Below, piece after piece: positions 32,394 through 44,441 of a stretch of DNA of 64,000 bases. The notes under the pieces were generated by a model. That model made no database searches. It saw nothing but the letters and a program-made list of their open reading frames with translations, and was not told the origin of the DNA. Source of the DNA: Dermacentor variabilis (Eukaryota > Arthropoda > Arachnida > Ixodida > Ixodidae); the NCBI RefSeq assembly GCF_050947875.1, contig NC_134568.1, positions 201,739,043 to 201,803,042 on the forward strand, given 5' to 3'. Numbering within the stretch: the first letter of the stretch is position 1; every line of letters begins with the position of its first letter. Made by a program: the position numbers and the translations under genes.

Positions 32394-34352
32394 AAGTGCT
32401 TCAGTGGAACTGTCGCTCTTTATATTCTGCTTCAATAGATTTAACTTGTCTAACTATTCAACTTAATCCAAATTTAATTATTTTACAAGAAACTTGGTTA
32501 AATTCCGCAAAACATTTTCAGATAAAATTTTACAGATCATTCCGTCTAGACCATCCTACTTTAGGTGGCGGATTAATTACATTTATTTCGTCTCACATTT
32601 GCCATAAGGCCAAAATTTCATTTCAACTTTCTACTCCCGAGTGTGAAATCCTAGCGATACAGTTGGATCTATCTGGATGTAGCCTTATTTCATAGTAAAT
32701 GCATATTTTCCTTTTGGCGTACAGGACACACGCGCACTGGATAGGGTTCTTAGTTCTTGTGGACGGGACATCCTACCATCAGGTGACTTCAACTCTCACC
32801 ATATACCATGGGAATTAAAAACAGATTTGTGCGGCACCAGATTATGGAACTGGTCTATGGACAATGGGTTAACGTGTGTAAACTCAGGATCTATAACGTT
32901 TATGCGGGGTAGATCTTACTCTGCAATAGATTTTACATTGTGTGGCCCGAGTGCTTCCGTGTCTTCTCGGTCGACTGTTGAGTATGCGACAAGCAGTGAT
33001 CACTTTCCAGTAATTTTTGAAGTAGCACGCCCTGTAATATTTATGAGTGATCAAGTCCGAACTTTCATTAATTACAATAGTGTTAGTAAATGCTTGTTGG
33101 TTATACTGAGCAAAAAGTTAGTTAGTTGTTATACTGAGCAAAAATACTGAGCAAAAACCTACGATTATCTGTTATGCTTTGGAAGGTTCTCGCAAAAAGT
33201 CTGAATTTGAGATTCGTCTAAATAACAGAAATTCATACAGCCCTTGGTGGAGCGAAGAATGTGCTCGTGATTAGAGAAACAGAAAAGCCAATTGGAAAAA
33301 AATATTACAAAACCAGAGTCCTAAAAATTGGAGCGATTATAAATTTTTTCGAGCCCATCTTTAGACATACAGTTTCAAAAGCCAAAGACGAATACGGCTG
33401 CAAGCATTTTGACTTCCTATCAAACAATAAAAATAAACGCGCTTTGTTCAGTTTTCTCCGCAGTAGGAAATTTCTTCCACGTCCAATAAATATAGACTCA
33501 ATAGTCTTAGGTAGTAATGAAATGAAACAGTCACTAGAAGAAATCGCGAAGGGTTTACAAATTACATTTTCTTCAGTTTTGCCAGATTGCTCTAGCTTAC
33601 GAAGGGCAACAGATGATTTTATAGAAATTACTATGTTAGAATTGGAGGGCTGAAATCGTGGAGCGACTGCCATATTCAGCTTCCGGCGCAGATGGGGTAA
33701 CGTCTGCCATGATCAAAATTTTATTTAAGGAAGCTCCTGATGACCTTTTAGCTATTATAAATCACTCAATTTTCATCGATTCCGTCTGCATGGAAAATTG
33801 CTAAAATAATTCCAGTTCTGAAATATCACGGGGAAGGATACACAATAGATAACATTAGACCAATCGCGCTAATCTTACATTTGGTGAAATTAGTTGAAAG
33901 AATACTGTATGCATGTATGCTTAAATTTGTAAAGACCAAAGACTTGCTTAATTGATGCCAAATTGGATTGCGACCATCATGTTCAATCTGACATACTCAC
34001 GTGGACTTAAGAAGTAGAATAAAATTAGCACAGTGCCAAAGACAGGTAAGTGCTATTGTGATACTAGACATCTCCAAAGCCTATGACAGTGTAGAATGCG
34101 TAATTTTATTGGATATATTACGAAATCTATAGTTTCCAAATTACCTTGTAAACTGGATATGTGAATTTTTAAATGGGAGGAAATTCTACTGCTATCTATG
34201 AGGGTTTTCTTCGAGCATACATAAACGATCACGAGGTGTTCCTCAAGGAGCCGTCACTTCTCCATTATTATTTAACGTTCTGATGAGTTTCATTCCTCGG
34301 CATCCAGATGTACAAACATATGTATACGCAGACAATATTGCTTTCTATGCAT

Positions 34353-34364
34353 CAAACAGTGATA
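34353..34364. repeat. 12-bp SINE target-site duplication, left copy
   Basis: CAAACAGTGATA, repeated exactly at 34611-34622. Confidence 0.88.
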
Positions 34365-34610
34365 AAAATTAAAAAATAAAATTATGGGGTTTAACGTGCC
34401 GAAACCACTTTCTGATTATGAGGCACGCCGTAGTGGAGGACTCCGGATATTTCGACCACCTGGGGATCTTTAACGTGCGCCTAAATCTAAGTACACGGGT
34501 GTTTTCGCATTTCGCCTCCATCGAAATGTGGCCGCCATGGCCGGGATTCGATCCCGCGACCTCGTGCTCAGCAGCCTAACACCATAGCCACTGAGCAACC
34601 ACGGCGGGTC
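34365..34610 (-). mobile_element. tRNA-derived SINE (Ruka-like), copy 1
   Basis: On the minus strand: head ACCCGCCGTGGTTGCTCAGT (from 34609) with the A-box-like TGGCTATGGTGTTAGG and B-box-like GGTCGCGGGATCGAATCCC, as in an RNA polymerase III promoter from a tRNA. The tRNA-unrelated body runs to the A/T-rich tail at 34365-34380. A perfect 12-bp TSD brackets it. It cannot make a tRNA; mobilisation would need LINE proteins. The name Ruka-like is from recall of tick SINEs, not from alignment. Confidence 0.88.
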
Positions 34611-34622
34611 CAAACAGTGATA
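34611..34622. repeat. 12-bp SINE target-site duplication, right copy
   Basis: CAAACAGTGATA, identical to 34353-34364. Confidence 0.88.
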
Positions 34623-35106
34623 TTCACTCCCTATATTATCGACTACAGAGCTATCTATACGCCATAGAAAGCTGGTTAAACAAGATTCGCCTTTCACTTA
34701 ACGCGAGAAAACGCTCGGTATTGGTTTGCCCCCTTAACAATCCCGTTAATATATCGCTAACCTACCGTCTCGAGACTATACCTCAAGTGGAGTCGGTGAA
34801 ATACTTAGGTGTAGTCTATGACGGCTCCCTCAATTGGCTTGGCCATATTGACCATATAGTTAAAAAAGGAGTGAGAGCAGTTGGAACGCTACGTAAGCTA
34901 TGCAACCGTCGGTTGGATATGCTCAGAGACCCACTACTAATGATTTATAATATGTACGTGCGACCCATTTTAGAATTTCGACGTGTGCTCTTTTCTGGTG
35001 CGCCAGCTTATAAATTACGTCTCCTTGTTCTCATTGAGCGGGAAGCCCTGCTATTGCGCTGCGGATTACTGAAATTTGTTGCTAATACTGTTTTACATCA
35101 AGAAGT

Positions 35107-36075
35107 CAGGGGAGCTATAACGTAAAACTATTCCAATTCTGCAATCAGCCCTCCGCGATTGGTCAAAAACTTTTTTGGACCATCCCCACTTCCCTTGTCT
35201 GTCACGCAACGTCACGAAAACCGCGATAGCTCCTCATCTGATATGACGTGTACACACTGATTATGCATTACTTGACCGAGCAAAAGAAAAATATTTACTT
35301 CTGATTCGACGCCTTTTCGGCATTAGCCCTCGGCTATTGGTCAAACGTTTTCGGGCTGCACCCACTTCACCGGCCTGTCACGCGACGTCACAAACCCGCA
35401 AAAACTCACCGCGTCAAAGGGACGTGTACGCGTTAAAGATGCATTAATATGCCGAACAAAACTGCATTTTCTTCTGAATAACCGCAGGTTGCCCCGTTCT
35501 GAAAGGAATAAAAGATGGCTGCCACCGATCGCTCAGGCACTGGCTACTCGCACCTGCCGGAGACCATATGTTTATTTACCTATAATAAATCTTTTTGCGT
35601 GGCCGTGTAACGTTTTCATGCCCATTCGGTAAGTTTACGACCTCGCTCTGCCAACTCTCCCTTGCTGAGGATCCGTTTTAGCGATATTCTTAACCTTCCG
35701 TTGCACGCCGCTGCGATATTAGACAAGCCACCGCCAGCTAACGAAGGGAAAGCGGACCAATCGCAGACCCCGGCACCACCCTCTTCGTCCGGATATCTAT
35801 TTTCAGTGCGCTGGCTCGGCCCCATCGAAACCCTCTCCACTTGAGCGTGCTCCTCGCCTCCTGGCAGCCAATTACAAACGAAAAACCACTCAACGTAGGC
35901 AAGGTTATTCGTTTTGAAAACAAAGAAAATTGGCCTCCTATCAACTAAGAGCGTTTGAGTGGGCTGTTGAGGCAACGCTACGGGGGTCACCGCCCGATGC
36001 TTGCGTCGGCGGTTACGCAAATTTGACATCAGGAGATTGGAATAAAAACATATTGTTTAGGTTTTAGGGCCCCAG
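35107..36075. mobile_element. TIR element family B, copy 2 (969 bp), inside the family C ORF2
   Basis: Left end CAGGGGAGCTATAACG; complement of the right end CTGGGGCCCTAAAACC. Interior blocks match copy 1 (20928-21740). It is longer because a ~180-bp segment is present twice: 35150-35320 and 35325-35500 share TTGGTCAAA, CTGTCACGC.ACGTCAC and GACGTGTAC in the same order. It splits the coding sequence between HQEV and FRLLTVQTF, where the first family C copy is uninterrupted. Confidence 0.78.
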
Positions 36076-37407
36076 GTTGCCTTCAATATTGCGCAGATTT
36101 CGGTTGCTGACGGTGCAAACATTCTTAAATATGTACGAATACCCTATTAGAAGATTGGAAAACATATTAATTTCACAGCCTGCATTATCTTTTGGAGTAC
36201 ACTGGCCCCGGTTTCATACATCACAGGTGGTCTTTGTACAAGCATTTATTAACCCCTTAAATGTATGTATTTGGAAGGTGCCACCTATTTGGGTTGTGTG
36301 AAAGAGTATACAAATCACCTATGATGACATCTACCCTAACAATGCAAAATTTCTGTCTCAAAATATATTAAAGTTACTACTGCAAGATCATTTACTGAGT
36401 TCAGGTATAAATACGGTCATCGCAACAGACGCCTCGCAGTGTGGAGAAAATCTGGAATTGGCATTTTCGCTCCTGCTCTAGACTGGTCATTCTCAATTAG
36501 GATTCCAGACTATGTATCCGTATTTCTGGCCGAATTTCTAGCTGTAGTGTTAGCCTTACGTAAGCTAAATTCATCAATATAGACGGTAGTCATAATAGCG
36601 GGTTCTTTATCTTTATGTACATCGTTCACAACAAATAATGGTGTTAGCCTTCATTTTCTTCATTTTCTAGTGCCTGACCACATAAATTTAATTAGATTAC
36701 TTTGGGTGCCTGGTCATAGGGGATTATACATGAACGAGATAGCTGAGAGTCTCGCGAGAGCGGCCCTAAATGGCCCTGTACTATCACTACTTCCGGCGTC
36801 AGCTTACATAACTACTACTAGATTCAGGAGATATGCAAATGCTCTAGACTTTTTGAATCCAGCGATAGCAAATTTTTCAGAACATTGACACCTCCTACTC
36901 CCTTGGCACAAGCATTCCTTTCACACCAGAAAAACTGAAGTAATTTTTACCCGGTCACGCTGTCGAACACCATTATTAAACTTTTATCGTCACAGGGCTG
37001 GTCTGGCACCCTCCCCTCTGTGCCCATTCTGCGCAGTAGATGAAACCATCGATCATTTTTTTTCTTATTCTGCGGCCGTTTTCCCGCTTTAAGGAAAAAC
37101 ATATTAGAACCAACGTTTACGCAACTTAGTCTAAATTTCTCCAATATGCTTTCTCCCTTAAATATCCTTTCCCTAGGAGCCTCCTCTCTTGGCAACTACC
37201 ACAGGGATGTCTGCTCAGCCGTGGAAGAATTCATAGTTGTTTCAAGACGTTTTTCTTAAGTTCTTCAAACATAATTTTTATCCGTTTCCACATGACACTT
37301 TCACCAGTTTTTATAATACCAACATTTTCCTAACACCATCCAAATCTCGCCCGATCCCCCGCAGTGGGTAGGCGCCACCGAAGACGGATATTCAATCCAA
37401 TCCAATA

Positions 37408-38377
37408 GCCGAACGGGCAGGCGAGGGGCTCGTGCTTTGGAAGACGCAGGACCAGTGCGCTGTTCCGGGAGGTCCTGGTGCGGCACCTGAGGCGGCCCTG
37501 AGGACGCACCTGCCTGTTGGTGCAGATGCGGAGTGGCGCCTGGTGTTACTCCATTTGGAGCAGGCCTGGCTGTTGCCTGTTCGTAGCTGCCTCTCGGAGC
37601 ATAGTAAGGCTGTGTCCGGGACGAGGCCTAATTGAGGCCCAACCGAAAGCCTTGGCTTTGAGGCCACCTCTTGCTCGAGGTGGCACGTGGAGTTGTGACG
37701 GTGGAAGCCACCCCTTTGACACCCGTTCGAGTGCGCTGGTCACGGTAATGCAGCCGGGGTCCGTCACCTGCCTCATCTGATGACCAGTGCGGTCATCGTG
37801 TCTTGGCTCGCTTCCCGCGATGGTCATCCTGCCTTGGCTCGCCTCCGACTAGAATCGTCGCGACAGTTCTACCGCCGATCATCACCACCATCGGAATTGA
37901 ATATGTGAGACGTTTTCACTCCTTTCTTGAACGCTGCGCGTAGGACTTAATGTAGACATGTGTTTGTTTTAGTGACTTTTGTTTTGTACGCTGTGTTCAC
38001 TGCTTGTTCTGTTTCCCTTCTACCATCTTCGATAAATGTTGGTTTACGTCTGTCCGCGCGTCTCTGACGTTCATTACCGCTTGACTGCACACAGACATAC
38101 GTGACGAACAACTGTTACAACAGATACACCGGGTGCACACGTACGCCCTGCGCGCACGCACGTGTGGGGAACTGCAGCATACATTCTAGTTCTCCTAGGC
38201 CCTCCACCAATCGCAGTATACGTTATTGAACTAAATTATCGAACTTCCCAAAGTAACCTGCGTCAGAAGATTCGTAAAGTACGACTTACACACAAGCTAC
38301 AAACATAATAGCTTCGGATTGTAATTCGAATATACGAGAATAACGGCACCTTCACATAACGATATCATCTTATGACG
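37408..38377. other. Gap: unassigned, GC-rich then mixed
   Basis: Contains a 67-codon frame (37432-37635) I cannot assign and, near 38140-38205, the second member of the dispersed repeat seen at 23385-23445. The stretch around 38030-38120 (GATAAATG, then GTTACAACA) looks LTR-like but has no partner. Confidence 0.4.
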
Positions 38378-38463
38378 CAATCTGATGATGTCATCACGTC
38401 AAACGTGACGTCAAGCGATGACGTCTTGGTCAAGTGATGATGTCACCTGATGACGTCATGTGA
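38378..38463. promoter_or_regulatory. Cluster of CRE-like TGACGTCA motifs
   Basis: Within ~85 bases there are about eight TGACGTC/GATGTCA-type motifs, including GTGACGTCA at 38409 and one full TGACGTCA palindrome at 38451-38458. CREB/ATF-family factors bind this motif. No adjacent gene is recognised, so it may instead be a decayed short tandem repeat. Confidence 0.5.
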
Positions 38464-41400
38464 CGCCTATCGGAGAAGCAGAACTGCGCGCTTCGAGCTT
38501 CATCGCACGGTCTCCGGAATAGGCCCACATTTCTGTGTGAGCACCGCGCACGCAGACATGAAAAATCCCTCCCAACTAGAGGCTAACACCTTCGCTGTAA
38601 AGAAGAAGTCAGCGACATCGGTGACGTACGAGCAGCGCCAAGAGTCGCAAGCCACGCACAGCGCTGCGTATACCTGAACACGACTTCGACGATGCACAGA
38701 TAATGGACATGTCGTCCCCGCCTTAGAAGAGCGAAGCTAAGCTGGGTCGAGAACAAAGTCGAATCCGATATTCAGTATAGAAGTGAGAGAAGACACAAAA
38801 TAATTTGCTGCGTTGAGCGCGCCTTGGACGACAGCCAGGAGTCCCACTTGTTTCGCTATTTTTCTACCTTTACTTTTTGTTTTCACCCGTGCAAGGAGGG
38901 CATCCAATGGTAGCTTCTAACTTCAATGACGCATGAAGATGTATGCTGATTCAAATGATCGACGTAGCGAAAGATTGTGAAAAATTGAAACACTGTAAAG
39001 TCCCAACAACAGATTTCTCAAGCGGCCCTTTTGGCACCCTGCGTCCGCCATAACGTCGCCGCTCACCAAGACCAGGCAGACTGCCCGAACGCAAAAGCCA
39101 TTCCGGACACGTTCCTTGCGCAGGCGCCATCGTGATATAGTTATTCGCGACGTGCTCAGTTCTTGCTTAAACGGCCCTCTTGTTTCCATGATCATTTTTC
39201 CCCGAACGACGCGCGCGGCCAAATTGCAAGGCACCGTGCGAAACGTTGGATATGTAATTCACTAACGATGCGATTTATACAGGTTTGGTCCAAATCCATT
39301 CCGCTGAGCTGTCCTCGCAAAAGTGATACCATAACGCTCATTTCCCGCTCCCGCGTACGCTGCTCCAAGTGTGCGCCGATATAACAAGTTCACGCGTGCA
39401 CCGAGCTTGTAACAGCGCCGCCCGCGCGAAGTACGCGCGAATTAATGAGGGGCAGCTATTGGCAAAATATAACATTTACATTTCAATGATGGAAGTGTCT
39501 CGATTAGACAATAACGGTCCGCGAAATCATCGTCACAATTATATCGCGACACAGAAAAAAAAAGGCGATCCACATCCTGAGAAAGCCCGAGGGGTATATA
39601 CAGCTCGCGGGAGGAAGGAAATTCGAGGGTAGAAAGAAGAAAACATAGTCGGCGGCGGAAGAAAGGCTGAGGGGAGCGAGGTCGGTGCAGTCGACGAGTT
39701 TTCAACTCATCGGCAATTATGCAGACCGAAGCTGTAAGGCTCGCAATTAGGGAGAATGCTAATATTGATAGTACGGCTCTGCCACTCCGCCACGTCGATA
39801 TGCAAAAGAAAGGCCGAAACAAAAGGCGCGGCTCGAAAAAGAAAGACGGGAAAGAAGGCTGCAATCGGGGAAAAAAAAGAGATGGGTGGCGCGTTAAACC
39901 GTTCGCGCCGAATTAAATGGGAAAGGTGGAATCTCCAGCCTGAAACAATACATTAGAGCCAGTGCAAATTAGGTCCCGGGCTTATGTTCGCATCGCCCGC
40001 GGGGTCTAATACGGCTTTACATTACACGGCTATGGCGTCAGCAGAATGACCGGCAGGTGCCGCGGAACGCTTCGCGCACCGAATTTTCGCCCGCGCTCCG
40101 GTGTGCTCATTGCGCGATGTTAAAAAAGTTGAGCGCGGCGCCATAAATAACTGTGGCAACGCGCCTCGTGCAAATCGCGGAAAATGCTTCCTGTCGCAAC
40201 CAGCCTCTAGCTATTATTTTTTTCTTTTGCTTCTACGTTTGTAACTGCTCCACGGTACTGGAAATCGACGGTGGTGCGAAAACAAGACCGATTTCAAAGG
40301 GTAGTTGCTCGCTAATAGGCTTGGGTGCTTTAAGGGATTCTGTAGAAAGGACAATAATGTCTGCAACTGACGTAGCCAATTGAAGGGTGCGTTAAGGACA
40401 GGGCCGATACAATGTAGACATTTCTCTTGCGCTTTTCTATTCCTTTCTTATCGTCCACTGCTCATGCCCGTGATAACGTATACTATATCTGCAGTGCCGC
40501 TCAGGCCACTGACTAAGCGGAAAAAAAAGAAAACATTTTAATAAAATCGTTGCACCGGGCCTTATTCAGCCGAATCAACGCTGGCTGAAAACCGACTACC
40601 TCGCCTGTTCCTCGCATGGCCCACAAAAAGAAGGGGTTAGGGCGGAATGGGGGAGGGGGAGCAGCATAATGAACATAAATGTCCATTCTGTAGCCTGGTT
40701 TGAGCTAATACACTGCATCTGGTTAGGGTGTTAATGGTGCGGTCTGGGGAATGAATCGTTGCGTCTCCACTGCGCACATGCTGACGCACGACACCGGTAC
40801 GCCTCCAAGAAGCCTTACAAACACATTATCACTCACTGGCATTCATAAGGCTGTCCCGCAAAGCACTGTACCTGGCGCGCCTCCATTTCTCTTTTTGAGC
40901 GTTTTCAAGCATAACGAGGTTTAGTCAAAAAGCTTCTGGATCGAACGTGTAACGCCTCACACGGGTCGTGTAACCGCATCATCCCATATATAGACAAAAA
41001 TGAACGGTAGCCTCCCTGAACGGGAACTGACCAAGATGAGGGAAGCATTATATGGCAGTTAGCTTGGTGCGGAATGTATTTTTGGTAATGCTTGTGTGGG
41101 GTTATGCTGATGTAACATGCGTTATTTATTTATGTGCGTGAGGAGGACGGACCAGAGGAATGTACGTATACATAATACATTTCATATTTACATTTACACT
41201 TACATTTACATTAACAAATATACATTGCCGAATATATATATACACGCCGTCCGCCATATAATGTCACGCATATATTCGGCAGTTTCCGTTCAGGGACGTT
41301 GCGCTTAATTTGGCAGCGCGATGCCCGGCGCGCGCTAAGCAACGCCTGAATGCCGCCATAGGCAGTGGAGAGGGAACGTCTTCTCGTTTGGGTGCCTTTA

Positions 41401-42729
41401 GTGACCTTCCATCCTCACTGGCCGGGATTTAGCAGGGCGTCCCATACTGCCTGCTATCGTGTTTTTAGTATAGGCTTAAGTATTTCTGGCCCATGTTCAA
41501 CGCCTCCTCTCTACTTATGGCGTATAGGTAGCGTATAGGTAGCGAACGGCGAAAGCGGATGGGCTCGTGTCTTGCGCCGGCGCGGCTGCTCTTATCGCGG
41601 ACAATGGCTCGTTTGTCACTGCACTCCGGATGGTAGCTATCAACCACTCACAGAATGGGCTTAAACTATGCACTCTCGCCCTCTAGTGGGGAATGGTTTT
41701 TCTGGCTTCACACCTAGTTTTTCCACAGACGAACCACACAATACTACGCATTAAAATCTGCAGCGCTTGTAGGTGGTAGCCATCTTCTGCTGGAGACTGC
41801 GGGGACTGGCGGAATGAGCGGCTAAGATAGGCGCTCAGCCAGTTCTCGCATGCCTTGTAGCCAGTGTTCACTCCTCACGTCTTTGTGGTCAGCTGGCCTG
41901 TCACCGCTTGCGACCTGAATGTCCGAAACGGAATGTCCAACGAGTCTGAATGTCCACTATTAGACATTCCCTCTTGTTTGGACATCCGGCAACATTGGCC
42001 GACCCTGCTGCTGCGCGAGGATTGGAATTTCCACAAGTACAGCTCCAAGAAGGACCATGTAAACGACAAACGGAGGCCTCAGGAGAGCTGATATTATAAT
42101 AGAGCGTGCGAGGCAGGATCTCCGGGGCACCCAATATGGGCAGTGAGGGCATCGAAGCTGGAACCAATCCGGGTTCCAGCTTTGGTGCTTTCATTGCCGC
42201 TTTCATATCCTGGAGGCGTCGCCTAAGTATACTAATGACACGTTGTAGCGTACTTGCGCGAGTACTCACTTCTCTTTCCCGCTGGATATTCAGGTTCTTA
42301 ATCGCCCTCGATCAAATCCGCAGTCCTTGCGCGCGTTGCGCCGACAGATGGTGACTGACCTCGTAATTAGGTACGTCTGCTCTAAACGCGAATGCGAGAG
42401 TAAAGAAGGTCTGGTATATAGGGCTACTGTTCTCAAGTCACGAGGAGTTACTGCGATGAACCCAGTGTCCTGCGCCCGCCATCTGAGGAGATATCCTAGC
42501 CGTTAAGAAGAGGTGCAACGTGCTCTCGGCGAGCATTGTCATAACGGATTTTAGTGAACGAAGCGCTCCCATCAAATTATGTTTAAAGTTATGAAACTGC
42601 TGCAGAATGTTATGGAATGCTGAAAGGGGTTTTGGAAAATAAGCTATGGGTCGTTCTCAAATTTTAAAGGGGGTTTTCGGTCTAATACAGGCTGAAATTA
42701 GATGGACGACGAATAGCGCCCCGTTCAAC
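38464..42729. other. Long gap: unassigned
   Basis: No supported gene or mobile element in 4.3 kb. Minor features: a purine-rich stretch near 39600-39700 with TATATA at 39593, a short duplication (GCGTATAGGTA twice, 41520-41542) and the TTTACA-type repeat listed separately. Confidence 0.45.
41180..41225. repeat. TTTACA-type hexanucleotide microsatellite
   Basis: TTTACATTTACACTTACATTTACATT runs, imperfect. Confidence 0.7.
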
Positions 42730-43530
42730 GCCTTTTCAACATAACTTCAAAGCCAGAAATGACTGAGAAGGTGCGTCAGATTATCCGCGGTGACCATCAT
42801 CGTAGTCCTGAAGAAGAAGTATAAGCATGCCTTAGTGCGGGTTGCTCACGGAAGGTGTACAAGGTTCTCACAGAATATTTGGAAATGATGCGTTTTGCAT
42901 GAAAGAGGTTCGGGCTGCAGATTCTGAGTGCTAGAGAGAAAAATAGAAAGACTCATTGTTCAGTGCTCCAAGCAAGCTGCTGCAAATTACCCCTGTTTTA
43001 CTTCGATTGTCATACCGGTGACGAAACGTAGCTTTACGCCTAACACTGGAAAGGCAATCCAGTTAATCAAGAAGTCCAGCGTTTCCTCGGTCGAAGAATA
43101 AACCAATATTGATTTGCTTGCGTCTTTTACCACAAGCGAAGTAACGATTCATAAGGTATTTATTTATCTGGTCCAGCTGTTAATGCTACGCCATCGACAT
43201 TCTGAAATGTCTGCTGGAGAAAGTAAGGAAGCTACGTCATCAGTGGCGGAAAAAATACATGGCATGTTCCATCACTACATGCTCTGTTCCATACCGCACC
43301 CTCATGGATTGACGGTTTTCGGCCAGCGATGCGATGACTTTGGTTCTACATACTCCCTACTCGCGCGACCTCGCACCCTGGAGCTTTTTCTTGTTTTCAA
43401 TATTGCAAATGAAACTGGAGGAGCAAATATTTGAGATGGTGGATAAAGTTCAACCAGAGTCGCAGACCCTTCTGAGCAGGCTGTGGGAAAGCTATTTCCA
43501 TGAACGTTTATAGGCTGGTAGTGTCACTGG
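42730..43530 (+). pseudogene. Mariner transposase fossil
   Basis: Read across broken frames, fragments appear in mariner order: helix-turn-helix-like SAGCSRKVYKVLTEYLEM (near 42835), TGDET (near 43017), FPRSKNKP (near 43083), then PYSRDLAPWSFFLFSI (near 43348), the block holding the third acidic residue of DD34D transposases, and QMKLEEQIFE. Mariner transposases cut and paste at TA sites. Multiple stops (for example after EEEV and MMRFA) make it dead. TIRs were not identified. Confidence 0.68.
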
Positions 43531-43739
43531 GATCGTTGTCCGACATCGGAGGGGAACTATACTTTGAAGGCGGTAGAAGCCACTAAAAGCCTGTCTGTTA
43601 TTCATCATCAATCTGGAACCTCTCTCACTACAGCGCGTATGTCATGCTTATACAGTATGATTATCATATGTAATTAATCAGTTAGACGCATGCGTTGTGA
43701 TATTTAGACCTTTATATCTCGCTTCACCGTGCTTCCCAA

Positions 43740-44090
43740 GTGACCTCTATTCGAAGATCTCGGCTTGACTGCCACCGTACGCCTTCCCTTCTTCACATGG
43801 CGACGGCTTCAAATAAACACGTACCCACACTTCAGTATCTATCACGCCATTCCCACCACACTTTACACATACCAGTGCCCACAATGCGAAGGATACGCCT
43901 CACTCTACCACACCACCTGGGAAGGTCCCCACGCACCCAACACACCTCCCATCACCAACCAATACCCGAGCAGTGGGAGGCCATGTTGTCCCGTTCGGAC
44001 CCGCGTGACCAGCGCAGACTGGTGTGGCGGGCCCGAGAGACTGCTCAGAGCGCAGGACTCCTGGACTAAGGACTCCCCCCCCCCCCCCTC
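43740..44090 (+). pseudogene. 3'-terminal ORF2 fragment of another non-LTR element
   Basis: Two overlapping frames carry CPQCEGYASLYHTTWEGPH (a Cys/His cluster of the kind after RNase H, last Cys changed to Gly) and PEQWEAMLSRSDPRDQRRLV followed by ARETAQSAGLLD, a layout seen at the C terminus of tick non-LTR pol proteins. A C-rich run follows at 44077-44096. 5'-truncated. Confidence 0.55.
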
Positions 44091-44436
44091 CCCCGCTGTT
44101 GCAAGTAGGAAGTACGAAGCCAGATTGCATTTTCGCTTTTCTTTTACTGAATAATGTTTGTTCCTCCTCCTCCTTTTCGATCAAAAATAGCACATACAAA
44201 TAAACGTTATGCGCCCCCATTTTGGTTGAAACAGGCAAAATCTTGCGCGCGGTACAGAGAGGGTAGTTAGGCACAATACGCCATTCAAGCGATGTAAACG
44301 TAGATATACCGCAAAGCCCTCACTGTCCCGCGCTTAGCCGCTTCACATGTAGGCTTCACCGAATAAATAAAAAAAAATTCTCTAACGTGTACCTAGTTAG
44401 CCACCGCTAATAGTGCCGAAAAGTTTGATTCGTTAG

Positions 44437-44441
44437 TGCTT
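44437..44441. repeat. 5-bp target-site duplication, left copy
   Basis: TGCTT, identical to 47314-47318, outside the two LTRs. Confidence 0.85.

Larger units (their letters stand above)
32381..37258 (+). pseudogene. ORF2 of copy 2: endonuclease, RT (YADN), RNase H; heavily broken
   Basis: ATG at 32381 (MGSLKVLQWNCRSLYSAS) overlaps the end of ORF1 by 13 bases. Endonuclease pieces: LIILQETWLN, SGDFNSHHIPWE, SSDHFPVIFEV. RT: LDISKAYDSVE, then the active site reads YADNIAF at 34322-34342, so the second catalytic Asp is Asn. The coding sequence resumes after the SINE (KYLGVVYDGSLNWLG), is cut by the TIR element at 35107-36075, then FRLLTVQTFLNMYEY, ATDASQCGE (RNase H), RLLWVPGHRGLYMNEIAESL and the Cys/His cluster CPFCAVDETIDHFF near 37020-37060. 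Many stops; noncoding. Confidence 0.8.
30956..37407 (+). mobile_element. Non-LTR retrotransposon (I-group, family C), decayed copy 2 with nested insertions
   Basis: Same layout as copy 1: ORF1 (31092-32393), ORF2 (32381-37258), 3' UTR motif GATCCCCCGCAGTGGGTA (37351-37368) and a TCCAA-type tail near 37391-37406. Proteins are clearly related to copy 1 but divergent, so the two are different subfamilies and not a recent duplication. It carries many stops and frameshifts, a SINE (34365-34610) and a TIR element (35107-36075). Without the two insertions it would be about 5.2 kb. Confidence 0.82.

Noticed and set aside
34580..34610. Possible tRNA gene from A-box and B-box-like motifs
   Set aside because: The sequence is a SINE head with a long unrelated body and a TSD; no cloverleaf expected. 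The same applies at 54240-54293.
37432..37635. 67-codon GC-rich frame as a host gene
   Set aside because: Short, overlaps frames on both strands and has no recognisable motif.
39585..39600. TATA-like box with purine-rich downstream sequence
   Set aside because: No ORF, splice or repeat evidence supports a gene here; AT-rich matches are frequent.
43740..44069. His/Thr-rich 109-codon frame as a novel gene
   Set aside because: The alternative frame and the PEQWEAML block show it is a non-LTR pol tail.
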